DNA of 64,000 bases from Mnemiopsis leidyi (taxonomy: Eukaryota > Ctenophora > Tentaculata > Lobata > Bolinopsidae): contig JH154734.1 of the NCBI GenBank assembly GCA_000226015.1, positions 6,941-70,940 of the forward strand, given 5' to 3'. Of this stretch, positions 1 through 13,700 are shown one piece after another (positions within the stretch are counted from its first letter, which is position 1; each line of letters begins with the position of its first letter). The position numbers and the translations under genes were made by a program. The notes under the pieces were generated by a model that was not told where the DNA came from, did not search any database, and saw only the letters and a program-made list of their open reading frames with translations.

Positions 1-1752
1 AAGTATAGTCTAACGTTTTTTGTCGTTTTCGTGTTTTTAAATGTGGATGGGAATTGGGAAAGTTATAGGTTTTCCTTTTTTCCATTTATTGCCTTGACAT
101 TTTAAATAGATATATGTGATGATGTTATGTCATAAATATTACTTACTTACTTACTAGTACTTCGCCCGTCACTGTGGGGTTGCAGCCAGACTGTAGTCAA
201 GACACTGTGCTGGTCGGCCCACATACCGCAAAGGAAACGCACAGGACGCCTCAAAGACTTGACTAAAGCTGGCCTGAGGGCAGCCTGGCAGTGTCGGTTG
301 AGGTTATTTCTTTTTTCCTAAAGCAGCATCAGCTATTCCTGATTTGGGGTTGCTCAGCGTCTTCTCTCTAGTGTACTTATGTTGACCTTTCTTTTAGCCC
401 TCTTTATCCTTTCTTGTGTTCTGCTGCAACTTCATCCACCTTCTCATGATGGCAATAGCAATGTTCCATAAACGCCTTTTACATAAACTCGTAATATTTC
501 AATTTTCAATATGCAAAATAGTTTTCAATACCCAAGCGTATCATGGGAAATTTTCCGTTAGATTTTCTTAAACTATTAACATGACTCAATAATTTTTACT
601 CTTTTACAATGAGTATAGTGTGTGTGGTATTTTAGCTTTGTTGTGCTGCGCGAGCGTGTGCCTGCCCCATATGCTTTGGCATTGAAGTAGACAGGTGCGC
701 GCGCTGTGCGTCACCTCAGCTGCGCACACTATGCTGGGCCAAACCGCGCTACCTATATATTTTTATTATTCTACCAAGTGCGGTAAATGAGATATGTATT
801 ATTTGATTATTAAATGCTGTAAATAAAATTTGACTTTTTCTGAAAAAAATTGACTTTTTCTTCTATTCCCTTTCTATTGTCATCCTATCTGACAATTCTC
901 TGCTGCCACTTTCACGACAGAGTTGAAGCCTGCACCTGATCAGAAGCATATGGACTTAAGTTTGGAGGAAGTTCTAGTTGGAACAGGCTTGTCTACTTCG
1001 CTTCCTACCATCGCCATTGGCCCAGAGGGCGGGCCCCGGTTTGACCCTTCCTTTATCCTTACTTTATTCTCATATAGTTATCTATGTTTTGTCTGTTATT
1101 TTTACCGTTTTATCCCGCTAGCTCATTTAGAATAGTGTCTGGGCCTTTCTAAGTGACCTTGCTATAGCCTCACGGCTATGCAGGTTTTAGTGTACTTATT
1201 TATTTATAAAGATGTCATGAACTCGTCCTTAGGTCATCCTCAAAAGACTTACTTAGTAAACAACGATTTTTAGTAAACAAAGATTTAAATTTAGGTTTAT
1301 TTTTACATCAATACATATCATAGATAAACATAACGCGTTGTGGCGGCCAGTCACTCGGGTTATTAACAGATTATCTTGATAGAGTTTAAAACTCAACTGT
1401 AACTCTGTAAAACTTTAACTGTAATACTAACAAAATCATGTGTTTGATGCCAATATTTCTAATTTTAGTGTTGAACTGCAATTCAGTTTAGATTGTGAAT
1501 TTTTTGTTAAAATAAAATTGTATTTTACTAAAAAATCGTATTTTACTAGTAAATTTTGTCAATTTAGTCTCTCTACTAGAGACCAATTAATGAGCTCAAA
1601 TTGTTGCACCATGACTCTTAAAACTACTTGTGTGACGCAGTGAGCACTGTTCTTCCCTAATTTAAAATTTGAGATCGATTTTTTGTTAACTGATTCTCTC
1701 TTCCTTTTAAAAATGTGTGGTACAGGGTTTTATCAGTTACTATTAGTAGGTA
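1..1752. other. Gene-poor upstream spacer with repeat-like segments
   Basis: No convincing exon was found. Positions 150-330 hold a moderately GC-rich block that opens with a TTAC repeat and looks like a piece of a dispersed repeat. Positions 640-760 hold another GC-rich stretch with CGCGCG runs, also unlike its AT-rich surroundings. Short open frames at 923-1135 and 1440-1643 have no recognisable domain and no splice context. The last part may contain the promoter and 5' UTR of the RRM gene. Confidence 0.4.
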
Positions 1753-4700
1753 ATGAGTGAATCAGTTCCAGAAAATGTGACTAAATCATCGTATTCTTCC
1801 AAATATCAAGGTGAGTTTTTAAATTTTAGTCTTGATGACCAGTTGTAACAACTAATAGTAAGCAAATAAATAACCTTGTCAAGAAATTAAATTTTGCAAT
1901 TTAGAGACCCTGTCTGGAGAAAAATGACTCTTTAATGCCCAATTGTTGTGTCCATTTCCAAAATGACATTGAGTAAAATCGTAATATAATTGTCTTGTTT
2001 TACCGTTGCGACAAGTATTTTTTAAACTTGAATCTTGATACAAGGTTTAATCAAAGAAAGTCTCATGTATTAGAAATTAATGTTAGGAAACAAATTTTAC
2101 AGACATACATCATGTAAATGGAAGTAAAAACCCACAAAAATTTGCGTTTTGAGTTGGTCAGTCAGGCTTTTGATGAAATGTCAGTGTCAAAGAAGGCTTT
2201 TGATGAAACCTGAAAGGGTATGCAGTACAAATTTGAACTTTTTGGGTTGTATATTGAATGGAAACAGAGTGGGGGAAGTAATATACGATGTATCATCTTG
2301 ACAGTGATCTAAATACCCTGATATCATTGAAGCTGGATATAGGTTTAAAGGTGCCTACTTAATCTTTTTTATTAGATAAGCATATCCTAGAGGAATGTGC
2401 TTAGGGCATTTGCCTATGCAATCTTCTTTGGTCAACTCAGTCAAATAACAAAGAAACCGTGATAAGTGATTGAGGGTTAAATGAGGAGTTTCTCCTTTAA
2501 AAGATCTAGAACCTTCCAAGATCCCCTTCAGTATAACTGTAAAAGCCTCTAGGTACAGGTGAAACAAAGTACAAAAAAGGTTAAATTGCTAGTCAACAAC
2601 AGATTTATATGATACTTAGCAAAAACATTTGTTCATTATATTCAAACACATTGCCTGAGGAGTGAATTTTCCATTACCTAGTTCTAGGTTTACCATAAAA
2701 CTGCACCTCTCTTACACACTTACACACAAACAAAGAGCTTGACTTAATAACAATAGATGAGGTGCAAGCATGGTCTCATTTGATGAAACTATCAACAGTA
2801 ACAAAATATTGAAAAATGAACAACATTTAAACTTGTAAGCTAATTTAATGCTGCAAGAGCTTATGGTGGGTGTAATTTTAGTCCCAATTGTGGTATTTTA
2901 CTGACCCCTTATATAGCGATTGGTGACTGGCTTTGCTGGGGTCACAGAATTGGTTAATGGTATACCCAGGCTTTATGAAGGGTCTTGAGTACAAAATCAG
3001 ATCAAAAATTTTTTTAACAATGTACTTCTACTATTCCAATTCATAGATAAACTTTTCAGAGAAAACTCCTGAACAATCATTTTCCGAGAGAGCTTTGTTT
3101 GGTGAGTTATTTATTTATCTGATTGCTAGCTGATACATTAATATACACTGATTTCTTATTTAATCATTGTAAGACTAAACATACTGAAATTAACTTCTAG
3201 TCATGAAAAGCACTTTTGAAAGAATAAGTTCACTAAAACAAGATGTTTGATTACCTTAGTCATGATATGACACCTAAAATTAATTTTGCAAATCTGTTCC
3301 AAAATTTTCATGGTTATTTTGACCGCTTGCTCAATTGGAAGTATAGTTGGGCCTAAAACAACCTTCAAATTAAACATAAGAATTGCCATGGATAAATGTT
3401 TTCTAAATAACGTTTCTGTTCTTTGTATAATTTAAAGTGCAAACTCTTTTCATCACAAGAGCATCCTACTCAGCATTTTAAACCTTTTTTGGAGGCACAA
3501 CTGACAAAGTGAAACTTGTCAAATTCGTTAGCAAGTCTGTGCCATGGTGAACAATAATTCTTAGAATGTCATCAATCAATTTATAAACTTGTTATATAAT
3601 TAAGTTGATTTCAGTTTTTAATATTTGCTATGATACAACCGAGGGTGAACTAAAAGAGTTGTTCCACAGATTTGGTCCAGCTAAAGTCAAGTAAGATATT
3701 TCAGTTTATATCTCAATTTGTTAATTAGGGGGGAGGGGGGTGGTAAGGCACTGACCATGACCATGGCAACCTAAAATTTGCCCAATGATCAATATAATGG
3801 TCAAAAAATTCGACCGAGACCATGAAAAATTAGGATTTATGCCATGGTCAATATAAAAAACTGGCCATGACCATTTTCAGTTTACAGATACCCTGAGTTT
3901 GGCAATGGTCAGAATATTTGACCATGACCACTGACACCCCGAAAATTTGGCAATGGTTTGTGGTCAAAATATTAACCATGACCACTAACAGCTCATGGTC
4001 ATGATCAATAGCATTAACAGCCATTAATTTTCATTTTACCACGGTAATGTTGAAATCTTGCCAATGGTCAATGATCATTGGTCTTAGTCATAATTTTTGT
4101 CCATTTGACAATCTCATTTCGAAATTTTGACCATGGATAATTCGAAATGTTGACCATGGTTAGGTCAACATTTCATGACCTTGACCATGAAACCCTGATC
4201 AGGCCAAATGGTCAAAAAATTGTGGTCATCTAACCTCTCCCCAAAATAACGCCATAAGGTCAAAACAATGTGACAAATTACAACCTAATAAATACCGCTT
4301 GAGATTAAAATGTTCGGGATGTTAACGATGATCTGATAAATTTCAGTATTTACGACTGATTGAATAAGAATGATGCAATTTTAATCGTAGGTTAATGATG
4401 ACAGAGCATTTGAACAAAAACAGAGGGCATGCATTCGTCGAATATCAAGACCCATCACACGCGAAAGAGGCCGTTAAACACCTAAATGGATATTCCCTCC
4501 AAGACACCAAAATAAAGGTCCAGTTTAACACAAAGCAGCCACCTTGGTACGCAGGAAATGGACACAATAATCGAAGTATGTCAACATTTTAAACTGAGCT
4601 ACACATTTTGCTGCCGGATTCACATTGATACATGCCACTTTTTGTTAGTTACTAGATTTTTTCTTGTCGTGTTATAGGTTTAGTCAGGTCTTTGGATGTA

Positions 4701-7700
4701 TAGTCTTTACGATAACTGTATTATGATGTAACTGAGTTTCTGTCATCGTTACTGAATGTGACATAATTGCAGAACATTGTGATAACCCGCCTTCTAATTC
4801 TGTCTATGGTAAGTTAACATTAACATTGATTAAGTTTAAACATTGACTCCAAACCTTCATAACATCGCGTATTGCAGTTAATTCGTTTACTTTGATTTAA
4901 ACCATTTAATTTTAGAACTTGATTAAAAATCAAGATGTGTTTATATTTTTTGAGGGACCCGTTGAATTTAATTTTTGTTTATTTTATAACTTAAACTAGT
5001 GCGCAACCTGGATAACTCTATAACGAGTGAAGATTTGGAGGGGCAGTTCTCACGTTTCTCCCCTCTTAAAGTCAGGTAATGAAAGTACTTTTAATTGAGT
5101 TTTATTGCATTCTATTTTCTTCAATTTGAGAACTGGGTATGCATTATGCATGCTTTCTGTTACCACTTATATTCTGAAAAACTTATGACTTCTTAAAGTT
5201 TAAATAGTCGAACGAATGAAGAAGTTCAATTTGGGTCACGTAGGATGCTAACTCCATAGGATGCTAACTCCATATCATCATTTGCTGCGAATTTGTCCTT
5301 GGCAGTGCTCCATTATTGATTTAATGGCGACGTCAGAATCTATAAAACAATACACGCCACAGATTGACGTCATGTAATGAGTATCATTATTATGTGTATT
5401 GAGATCATTGTTTCTAAGCATTCCTCTACAACAACAAATACTATTCATGGGATTCTTACTTACATAACTTAAATTTCAGTTTAGTGATAGACCACGTAAC
5501 GAAGAGGAATAAAGGGTACGCCTTTGTGGATTTCAGTTCGATAGAGGACGCAGCTAACGCGATAAAGCACACAAACGGGGCCGTGTTTTACGGCAGACAG
5601 TTACATGTTGAGTTCAGTAATCGATCCTGCAATCTCGACTGTAAGTACAAATTGTGTCTCAGGGATTATGTTTAGGGGCTATTGACCACTGAAAAATGAC
5701 ATAATGTTAATTTTTTCCGATCTATGTCTTGCCCGTGCAATTGCCTGAGACAAGCCTGAGCGGGTGCGATTCCTATTATAGTCTGAAATAATTTCTTTTT
5801 TATACCATACATCAATTTACTAAATACAATATTTACATTTACCTTGACAGATAATAAAGATACATGTGTGTTTGTCCTCAATTATCTGACTTAATTCGTC
5901 ACGTAGACAACATTTTCACAGTTTCTATTTCAACGCTAGAACTTGTATAAGTAGCATGTACTCAACCAGTGCCAGACTAGACCTTCAAATATGACTGAAA
6001 TATTTGCGGTTTTTTCATCACTTCAATGTTCATTGTTGAGCAATCATACTAGATAGTTAATACTTAGATAGATAATAAAAACAACGGAAAGTTTAAGAAC
6101 TCTAGAACGCTATCTAGAATGACTTTATCCTATAGTCGTAACTCAAGCGTCACAAATCAACTGTGACGTCATAGGAACCCAAGCAAAATCTCGACTTTAG
6201 AACTGTCTCCATATTTAGGTTGAGGAAGAATGTAAAGGAGGTGTCAAATAAAGTAAGGTTTGGAATAAAGTCATAAGTGTCAAGACTATTTGGCATGGTA
6301 AAGTAATTTGTAGATTCTCCTAGAACTTACCATATGGAGAAAGTTAAGACTGTTTGGTATAGCTCTTACTAATTATTCAATTTATCAATTATATTAGTTG
6401 TCAAAAACTTCAACGCGACTATTGTTAGGAAATGGAATAAGGTCGGCAGGGAAAAATTCTGGGGATAGGTCCGGGATCCATTCTGATCACTTGAACATAG
6501 TCTCTCATCAAATCAAAACCAGATATTTTCCTTTTTACAAAACGTTTGTTCTTTCAGCTCGAAAATCAGAATCTATCAGTTCGCTAAACAGTGACTTAGA
6601 CGACATGGAACTGTTGAAACTGCGACAGGATAGAGAAAGACTAGAAGATGAACTTTCTGAAAAGAAAACCGAGTTGGAGGACGCTAAAGCTATAGGGGTA
6701 AGAACTATGATCGTGGTTTTTGTATTTTTCTAACAATAAGCTGAGTGTTCTTTCTTTCCCATGTGAAGTTTAAAGGGATCAAATTCAAGTAAAATGATTT
6801 ACGTCTTGATTCTGGGCAAGATCGGACTTTTCTTAACATGAAGACCCTCAACTTGTCAATATAGACTATGTTTGTGTGTGGAAGGAGTTAGGTTCTTCAC
6901 AGTTAATTAGAACATTAACCACGGAATTCCCACAACTTCAATACGCGAGTTAAGTTACTGTAGAGAAAACTTTCACTTTCCTGTAAATATTTGGCACCAG
7001 ACGAAATTGACAGCGGAAGAACTCTGGCATGCAACTTGACCTTAAGTAATCAATAGCAGAGACCAAAGTATGGGTATCATATCATGTCTGATGGGAAAAT
7101 TTTGACTTAGTATGTTTATCAGAAACCTGCAATGTGTGACTTAAAGCAGAAAATGAAGTTCCCCCGCCTGCGTCTTAATCTGACACTAAGTACCGGCTTC
7201 TTTACGAACTAGTTTATCTTGGAATTTCGAGGACTTGAGCTTCTTGCTATAGTCCTGTTTCCTTTCTAGTAATGCAAAACTAACAGAACCTATCAAAATT
7301 TTATCCACATGTACGTAACGCGCGGCGACATTTCTGCTTCAAAATGTTTGCAGCTTACGCTACGTTTATCCTAAAATTCGCACGCGCGCTGCGCGGCTCA
7401 GCTTCATTATTTCTCGCTCACAGGAAGCTGTGTGAGTTGCGGATCTCGTAATGGCTGGCAACTTTTCTGGTTCCTGTACGTATTTAGAACATTTTATTTT
7501 GACACCACCATGTCAATTTTACTGTTCGTCTTTTCAGTGCGAAGATTCAATACAACTTGTGAGGGAGCACATCTGGCGTCTACAGGATGACATCGCTCGC
7601 ATTAAGTACGCATCTATACAAGTTTACATATTTTCTGCTGTGGAATGTCACGATACACACGAAAGTAGGAAACTTCATATGAAGGAGTTATTGAAACCCA

Positions 7701-10700
7701 TACCAATTCTGTACTACAAAATTTTGCAGGTTGACTGAAGACTACCCCCCAAGTAAAACCAGAGCCAGATCTCAGGACAAACGGAAGAAAAAGAGAAGAT
7801 CAGATGAAGGCGATCAATACTACTCGGATGAGCGGGAGAATACTCCTGGATTGGAACGATCTTACACGCCCACCAGCTTCGGGAGCAGACGATCTCACCA
7901 CCGTGGCAGCATATCTTCTAACAGCGTAAGTTGGACTTGATGTTTGGTCACTCGCTTTGTGAAAGTTAGGATCTTTTCGATGTCCATCTTTCACTCTCAC
8001 TTTGCAACAGCCGTTTGAGAATGTTTTCTTGAGTTTTCCGCCAGTCTGTGCAGTAAGCTGTGTTATTTTTAACCAGCTGATATAGAGCAAGAAACCTATG
8101 ATTTTTGTATAGTCGCAGGGTGACGACGGCTACTTGGAACACCGAGTTTTTGTAGGCGGGCTCAACCACACCACAACCCCTGAAACTTTCAAGGGCTTCT
8201 TCTCCAAGTTCGGAAAAATTAGCAGCTATTTTCTGAAATGGGACAAGATCTCTGGGCGAAACAAGTTAGGGGAATTTAAGTTTTACCTTCCAGTTCAAAT
8301 TTAGTAATACACCTTTACACCTTTGATAGAAAATTTTGATATTTAACCAAGGAAATCGAAAATTGATTATAACCTCACACATTAATGGCTCTCTCATAAT
8401 TCATGGTTCAAATTTTTCTAGAGGTTTCGGTTTTGTGTCGTACGACACGGCGGAACAGATGGAAAGTCTCTTAGCTACTCATAAGGAAAGCACCGTTGTC
8501 ATCGACAATCACGCTGTCAATATTAAGCGAGTCTTCCCGGAATCGGTATGATAATTGACAATGGTCTTTCACTGTTAGCACCTCTTAATCTTAATGACAC
8601 CTCATTGAAGTGCTTAAAAATTTTTGGCAGCATTTCAAATTTATCGAACGTGCTGTATTGATAAATTTGAAATGCTGCCAAAAAATTTAAAGCACTTCAA
8701 ATCTAAGTATGCATCAGTACTCACTGAAATATTATGATAGATTGTGATTGAATATAGTACAATATTAAATCACTTCAAATCTGAATATTAATCAGTACGT
8801 GTCGCCGTTCCCGCTGAATATTCCGCCGATGCTGTGCCGCGCAGCACCTCACTTTACCGACCCTCCCCCATACTGTGACGAACGAAACCCCCTTCCTGAT
8901 GATCAGAAAATCGTTGAGTTTTTCTACAATCTCGGTATTCATGTGAGTTCTAGAATAAGTTATGTAATGTTATAGCTTGCATTGCGTTATTTTTCTGGAG
9001 AATATAATGTTTGATTTTAATCAGGTCTGTTAGTAATTAGTCGGTATTTTGTCTGAATTTGTCGCCTCCTCGCCAAAGCCAATTTCTAAGGAACAACCGA
9101 TATTCCTCCAAGTTTCGAAACCGTGCGTAAGCTTTTACGTAAGATTTTTTACTGTTTTAATCTTGAAAGATTCTATACCGTGATATTCTGGACTGCTTAT
9201 GTAAGATTCTAAAACACATATTTCAGCACTACAATCTGCTGCGTATAAACGTATATCACTGGAATCTCCTGTTCCCGGGTAATATGTTCAGTAACGCTAA
9301 GATGGACTCCACCCCGCCGACAAGACAACCCTCTCCTGCTCCTCCTCCTTTCCCTGCTCCTCCGGTCTGCTGCTTTCTATTTCTTGATCTTAGTAATCTT
9401 ATCAAAAATATACAAATACTTTGAGTATTAATGGCAAGTGGTTTCTACAATTAGAAAATTTCCGGGAAGAAACATTTTTTTAATCGCGTGACAGCCTCCC
9501 CAAAAATCCGGACGTCTATTTTTCCTCATTTCATTGCCTCCGTAAACAACGTAATGAAAGTGTAACTGTCCTAATTATTTAGTTGGTTGTTAATAGTATC
9601 AGGTACGATAGATCGCGACCGGAATAATATCTTTATTTTAAGATTTTATATTTTGCTGCATTTCCAGACGATGCCGGTGTTTTCAAATCTAGAACAGCAG
9701 CACCGACCGGCGGCACACATGGGGCCGATGATGCCCGCACATTTGCCGACCCACCGGAATATGTACCCCCAGCAGAATAGCTACCCGCGTCACAGCAATC
9801 CAATGTTCCATGACATGATGAATATACCCAACAAATTTTACAACAAGTAAATAAGTTTTTTAGTCGAGTTCTTTTGTTTAAATGTAGATTAGTTTAATAT
9901 TTTCGTCTTATTCAATTCATAAAAATTGCGCGTTTCAAATTAAACTTTAACTTTCATATAATTTCACCCACTTTCATCCACTATCATCTTTAAGAATTCA
10001 AAAGACATCACGTCCATCCACCCCTCAACTCGCTACGGCCGCTGCCGCCGCCGCCGCCGGCCTCATGCCTAAGAAACCTCTTCACTACCAACACACACCC
10101 TCTAAAAACGATCGGGAGTTACTTGAAAAATTTCTCCTTCGCAGCATTCAAAATTTAACAATGCAGAGGTAGTTGAATGTTAAATCAGGATTTGTTTTGC
10201 TCAGGATATAATTACAAAACTGAAAAATCATTAAGGAGGGATAAATCATTCCATCACCGATTGAAAGTAACTTCAGTTGTTACTCTCATTTAGCTCGGCG
10301 TCTTTCATATCTATTGTTAATATTAGACTCATCATACATACAATTCAGAAACCCAACATTATCCTAGTCTTGAGGATTCAAATTTTTCAGTAACAGCCAT
10401 AGAAGTAACCATCAATTCAACCAAACTAACAACAAATCGAGAGGAATGGGTAACAATTTCCACAACAACAATAGCAACTATTTGAACAACTTCCACCACA
10501 ATAATTACCACAACAATAGCAACAACAATAACAGGTAATATTCAAACTCGAAACTGTACCAACAAAAAAGCAAAACTAATCTTAGCGATAAAACTGATGT
10601 TACTCACTACTTGATTCATTGTTACAACTACTGTTTGCACACCTACCAAGTATTAACAACCCTCAGCCACCTCGCCTCACACACGAACGTTAGAACGCCG

Positions 10701-13700
10701 CTAGACAGTTTGCAGCAGCCTATAAGACTCCAACAACACGACAGGAGAAACCACATCGAACACTCCCGTCCGCCCCCAAACAAGGTGCTTTGTCCTGGGT
10801 TTATCTTGTACTTTGTAATGTTCGTACTCCGTGTTTATTCCTGAATAGTGGGGTCGGTGCAAACATTTGACTCTGAAAACCAGGTCGAACTGATGTGATA
10901 GGGAGTTATTTATATAGAAACTGTCCTTGTTGTGCAAGCCTTGTGCCTCTTATTTCTGCTTCTGTATCTTTCTCAGATAATCCACATTGGACTGTTTCAG
11001 AGCGGCCAAGACAAAGTACCTAACGGTCCACCGGTATCCTTTTCTCCCACCCACTTTTCTCCTCAGTCCTCCCTCCAGCCCTTCTCTCCGGAGATCTTCT
11101 CTCCTAGCAAAGTGACAAACAGTCCAGCCCACTCCTCCCCACCACAACCCCACCCTCCTCCAAACATCCCTCCTTCCTCCATTCCACCTCCTTGTGTCTC
11201 CCAACAGCAGAGTACCGTTGAGGAGGGACAGAACAACAGCAGTTATGGGAGTCATGAAGATACGCTCACCTTTGAGGTGAAGATTTTGTCATTCAAGTGG
11301 GAGATCTTGATAAGAATATGTTTACTGAAATTTTACTTTAAGTAACAGGGAAATCGGGAACCACATGCTCAGTGATGTTAGTAACTAAACTTCCCAAAGT
11401 GACAAACATTTTCCCCCAGTCGACGGAGCAGATAGAGCAGGGTTACACTCCGGGGTACCAGCCTCCCAACTCTGCATCTCTTCACAAACCTCATCCACTT
11501 CCCGTGCAGGTACTTCTTCAGTAATTACTTATCTATTTCAGTAATTACTTATCTACTCATGTAGTTACTTATCTACTTCCGTGATTACTTGGTTACTCCT
11601 GTAATTACTACCCTAGCCTAGCTTCACTACCCGGCCCTAGCTCGACCAGCTGTGTTGCCTTTGTCGCTCGTTGAAATTTAAGGTGAAATTAGATCATACT
11701 TACATAGTCTCGTGATCTGGACGCTGTGTTTGATGTAACGCTCCTATTTGATAGCTCTCACGTGTACAAACATGTGAAGTCTGATAAACCGTTTAGCTTC
11801 TTTAACGATTGACGCAGAGACTTGAACTTCTTGGCACCTATCTAAACTTATGCTACGTTTTAACGTTAGAGTTATAAAGCAACCCTCTGGGTATTACAGC
11901 AACAGTCTTTACCCGATCGACTAAGTTGAACAACGCTTTACAGGCTATTTAGCAGATATATCTTGATCAACATTAACATGTGGTTCCCTTGACAAATTGA
12001 ATTTTAATAGGGCAGTTTGGCGAAAATGGAGTGGTTCGACGATTTTGGTTTAATTTCTTATGTCTTAAACGTGTAAATCAGTAGACATGAGGTTAACTGA
12101 CAAAGGTGGCAACCCACGAAGTTTTGTTGCATGGGATCAATACAAGTTTTGAAGGATATGTGGCACATATAAAATTTATGTCTATAACATCATATCATGT
12201 CTCATATTTGGGGTCGCAACCTGTTAAACCTGGAGAAACAAATAAATAATAATAAAAATCAAATTTTACACAACTATAAACATTGGAGTAAGAAGAAAAT
12301 TCCTGTGCAACAGATCATGTCCAAAAGATTTACGTCACGATTGACTAATTCCTGAAATTAATAAGTTTTGTTTCAGAGTGCAGCAGGAGTGTTACCGCAC
12401 CAACCCATGGTATCAAACCAACAGTCCCAGACTAACTTGCCCCAAGAGTTGACTCTGTCCCCTCCTCCTTCCATTACACGTCCTTTAGAGAGATCCAGGT
12501 CCTCTTCCGGGTCTTACAGCGAGGTCAGAAAATTATATTATAGGCTAGTTCTGTAAATTAATTCAAATCCTGACAAAAACTGAGACTTGAAAACAAAATA
12601 AAGACCTGCCGTTTTGGGATCTCATGAAAATATAGCAAGTCAAAATGCTTCTTCTCCAGGGGCTAACAGAGAAGAGCAATACAATTCAGTACACTCACTC
12701 GGAGAAGGGGGCTCTCCCCCAGAAACCCCCGCACATGACCCCTACCCAGCCTAACATGTACCCCCAGATCTACCAAAACATGCAACCTTCCCATCGACAC
12801 CAGATCCCTCCTCGACTCCAGCAAGACAAGTAAGTCCTTTTTTGGCTTTTCAGGGTCTCTGGCTCTCTGTGGTCCGAGTTAAACATATTGGTAGGACCCT
12901 TTGGTGAACTTTATATCAAATAGTTGATCTTTATTGTTGATTGCCAATATCATCCTTTGTTAAGCTCTGAGGATGAGTAAAATATGGGATTCTAGGGAGA
13001 TAGTGTATTGATGAATTGATCAACGATATGAATGTGAATATAACTTACGAGGTTTAACAGTCTATGTAAGAAACTCACTTCCCTCCTACCACCAGACACA
13101 TGAAGTCTGATGGAACACAGCAGTCAGTGCAAATTTCTCCCGGTCACATGACCGAGGAGCTGAACAAGATGCACCGACTGAGGAACCTCCAACAGCCCGG
13201 CCCCAACTTCCACGGACCTGTCCACGGTGGGGGTTTTACAGACTTCCACTCGGGGGACAAGAGCCAGCGTATTGATGCTAGGTCTCCTGGCATACCTCCT
13301 GGGTTAGTTTGTCTTCGTTGCTGTTTTCTGGAATACTTCTTCTATCTAAATTTTATCAATGACAAGTTTCCCTCATTAAACCCTCTCAAAGCTAGGAAAC
13401 TGAAAACAAAACTTCCATCTCTAGATACAGCTCGATACCATATCCTCATGCGCAGCTACTGAGTTTACTGCAGTTAGGTCAACTAAGACCTAGTCTTCTC
13501 CCCCAATCAATGGCAGGGCTCATCCCGGGTCATCAGGCCATGCCGCCCCATCCTCTCGCTCCGCACACCCAGTCCAGGCAAGTAACACCTCTTATGCTTT
13601 TGAATTACAATTTTTGACACCTTAGAGTTTTTAGACATTCCTTATTTGTTTGATCTGTAACTCCCCCTTCAGCTGCTCACCCGTGATTCAAGACCCCTCC

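Noticed and set aside
923-1135. 70-codon open frame in the left spacer
   Set aside because: No domain, signal or splice context, and it lies among repeat-like sequence.
6398-6557. Extra exon between exons 7 and 8 of the RRM gene
   Set aside because: Open frame exists, but exon 7 joins the exon at 6558 directly in correct phase, while including this piece breaks the frame or meets a stop.
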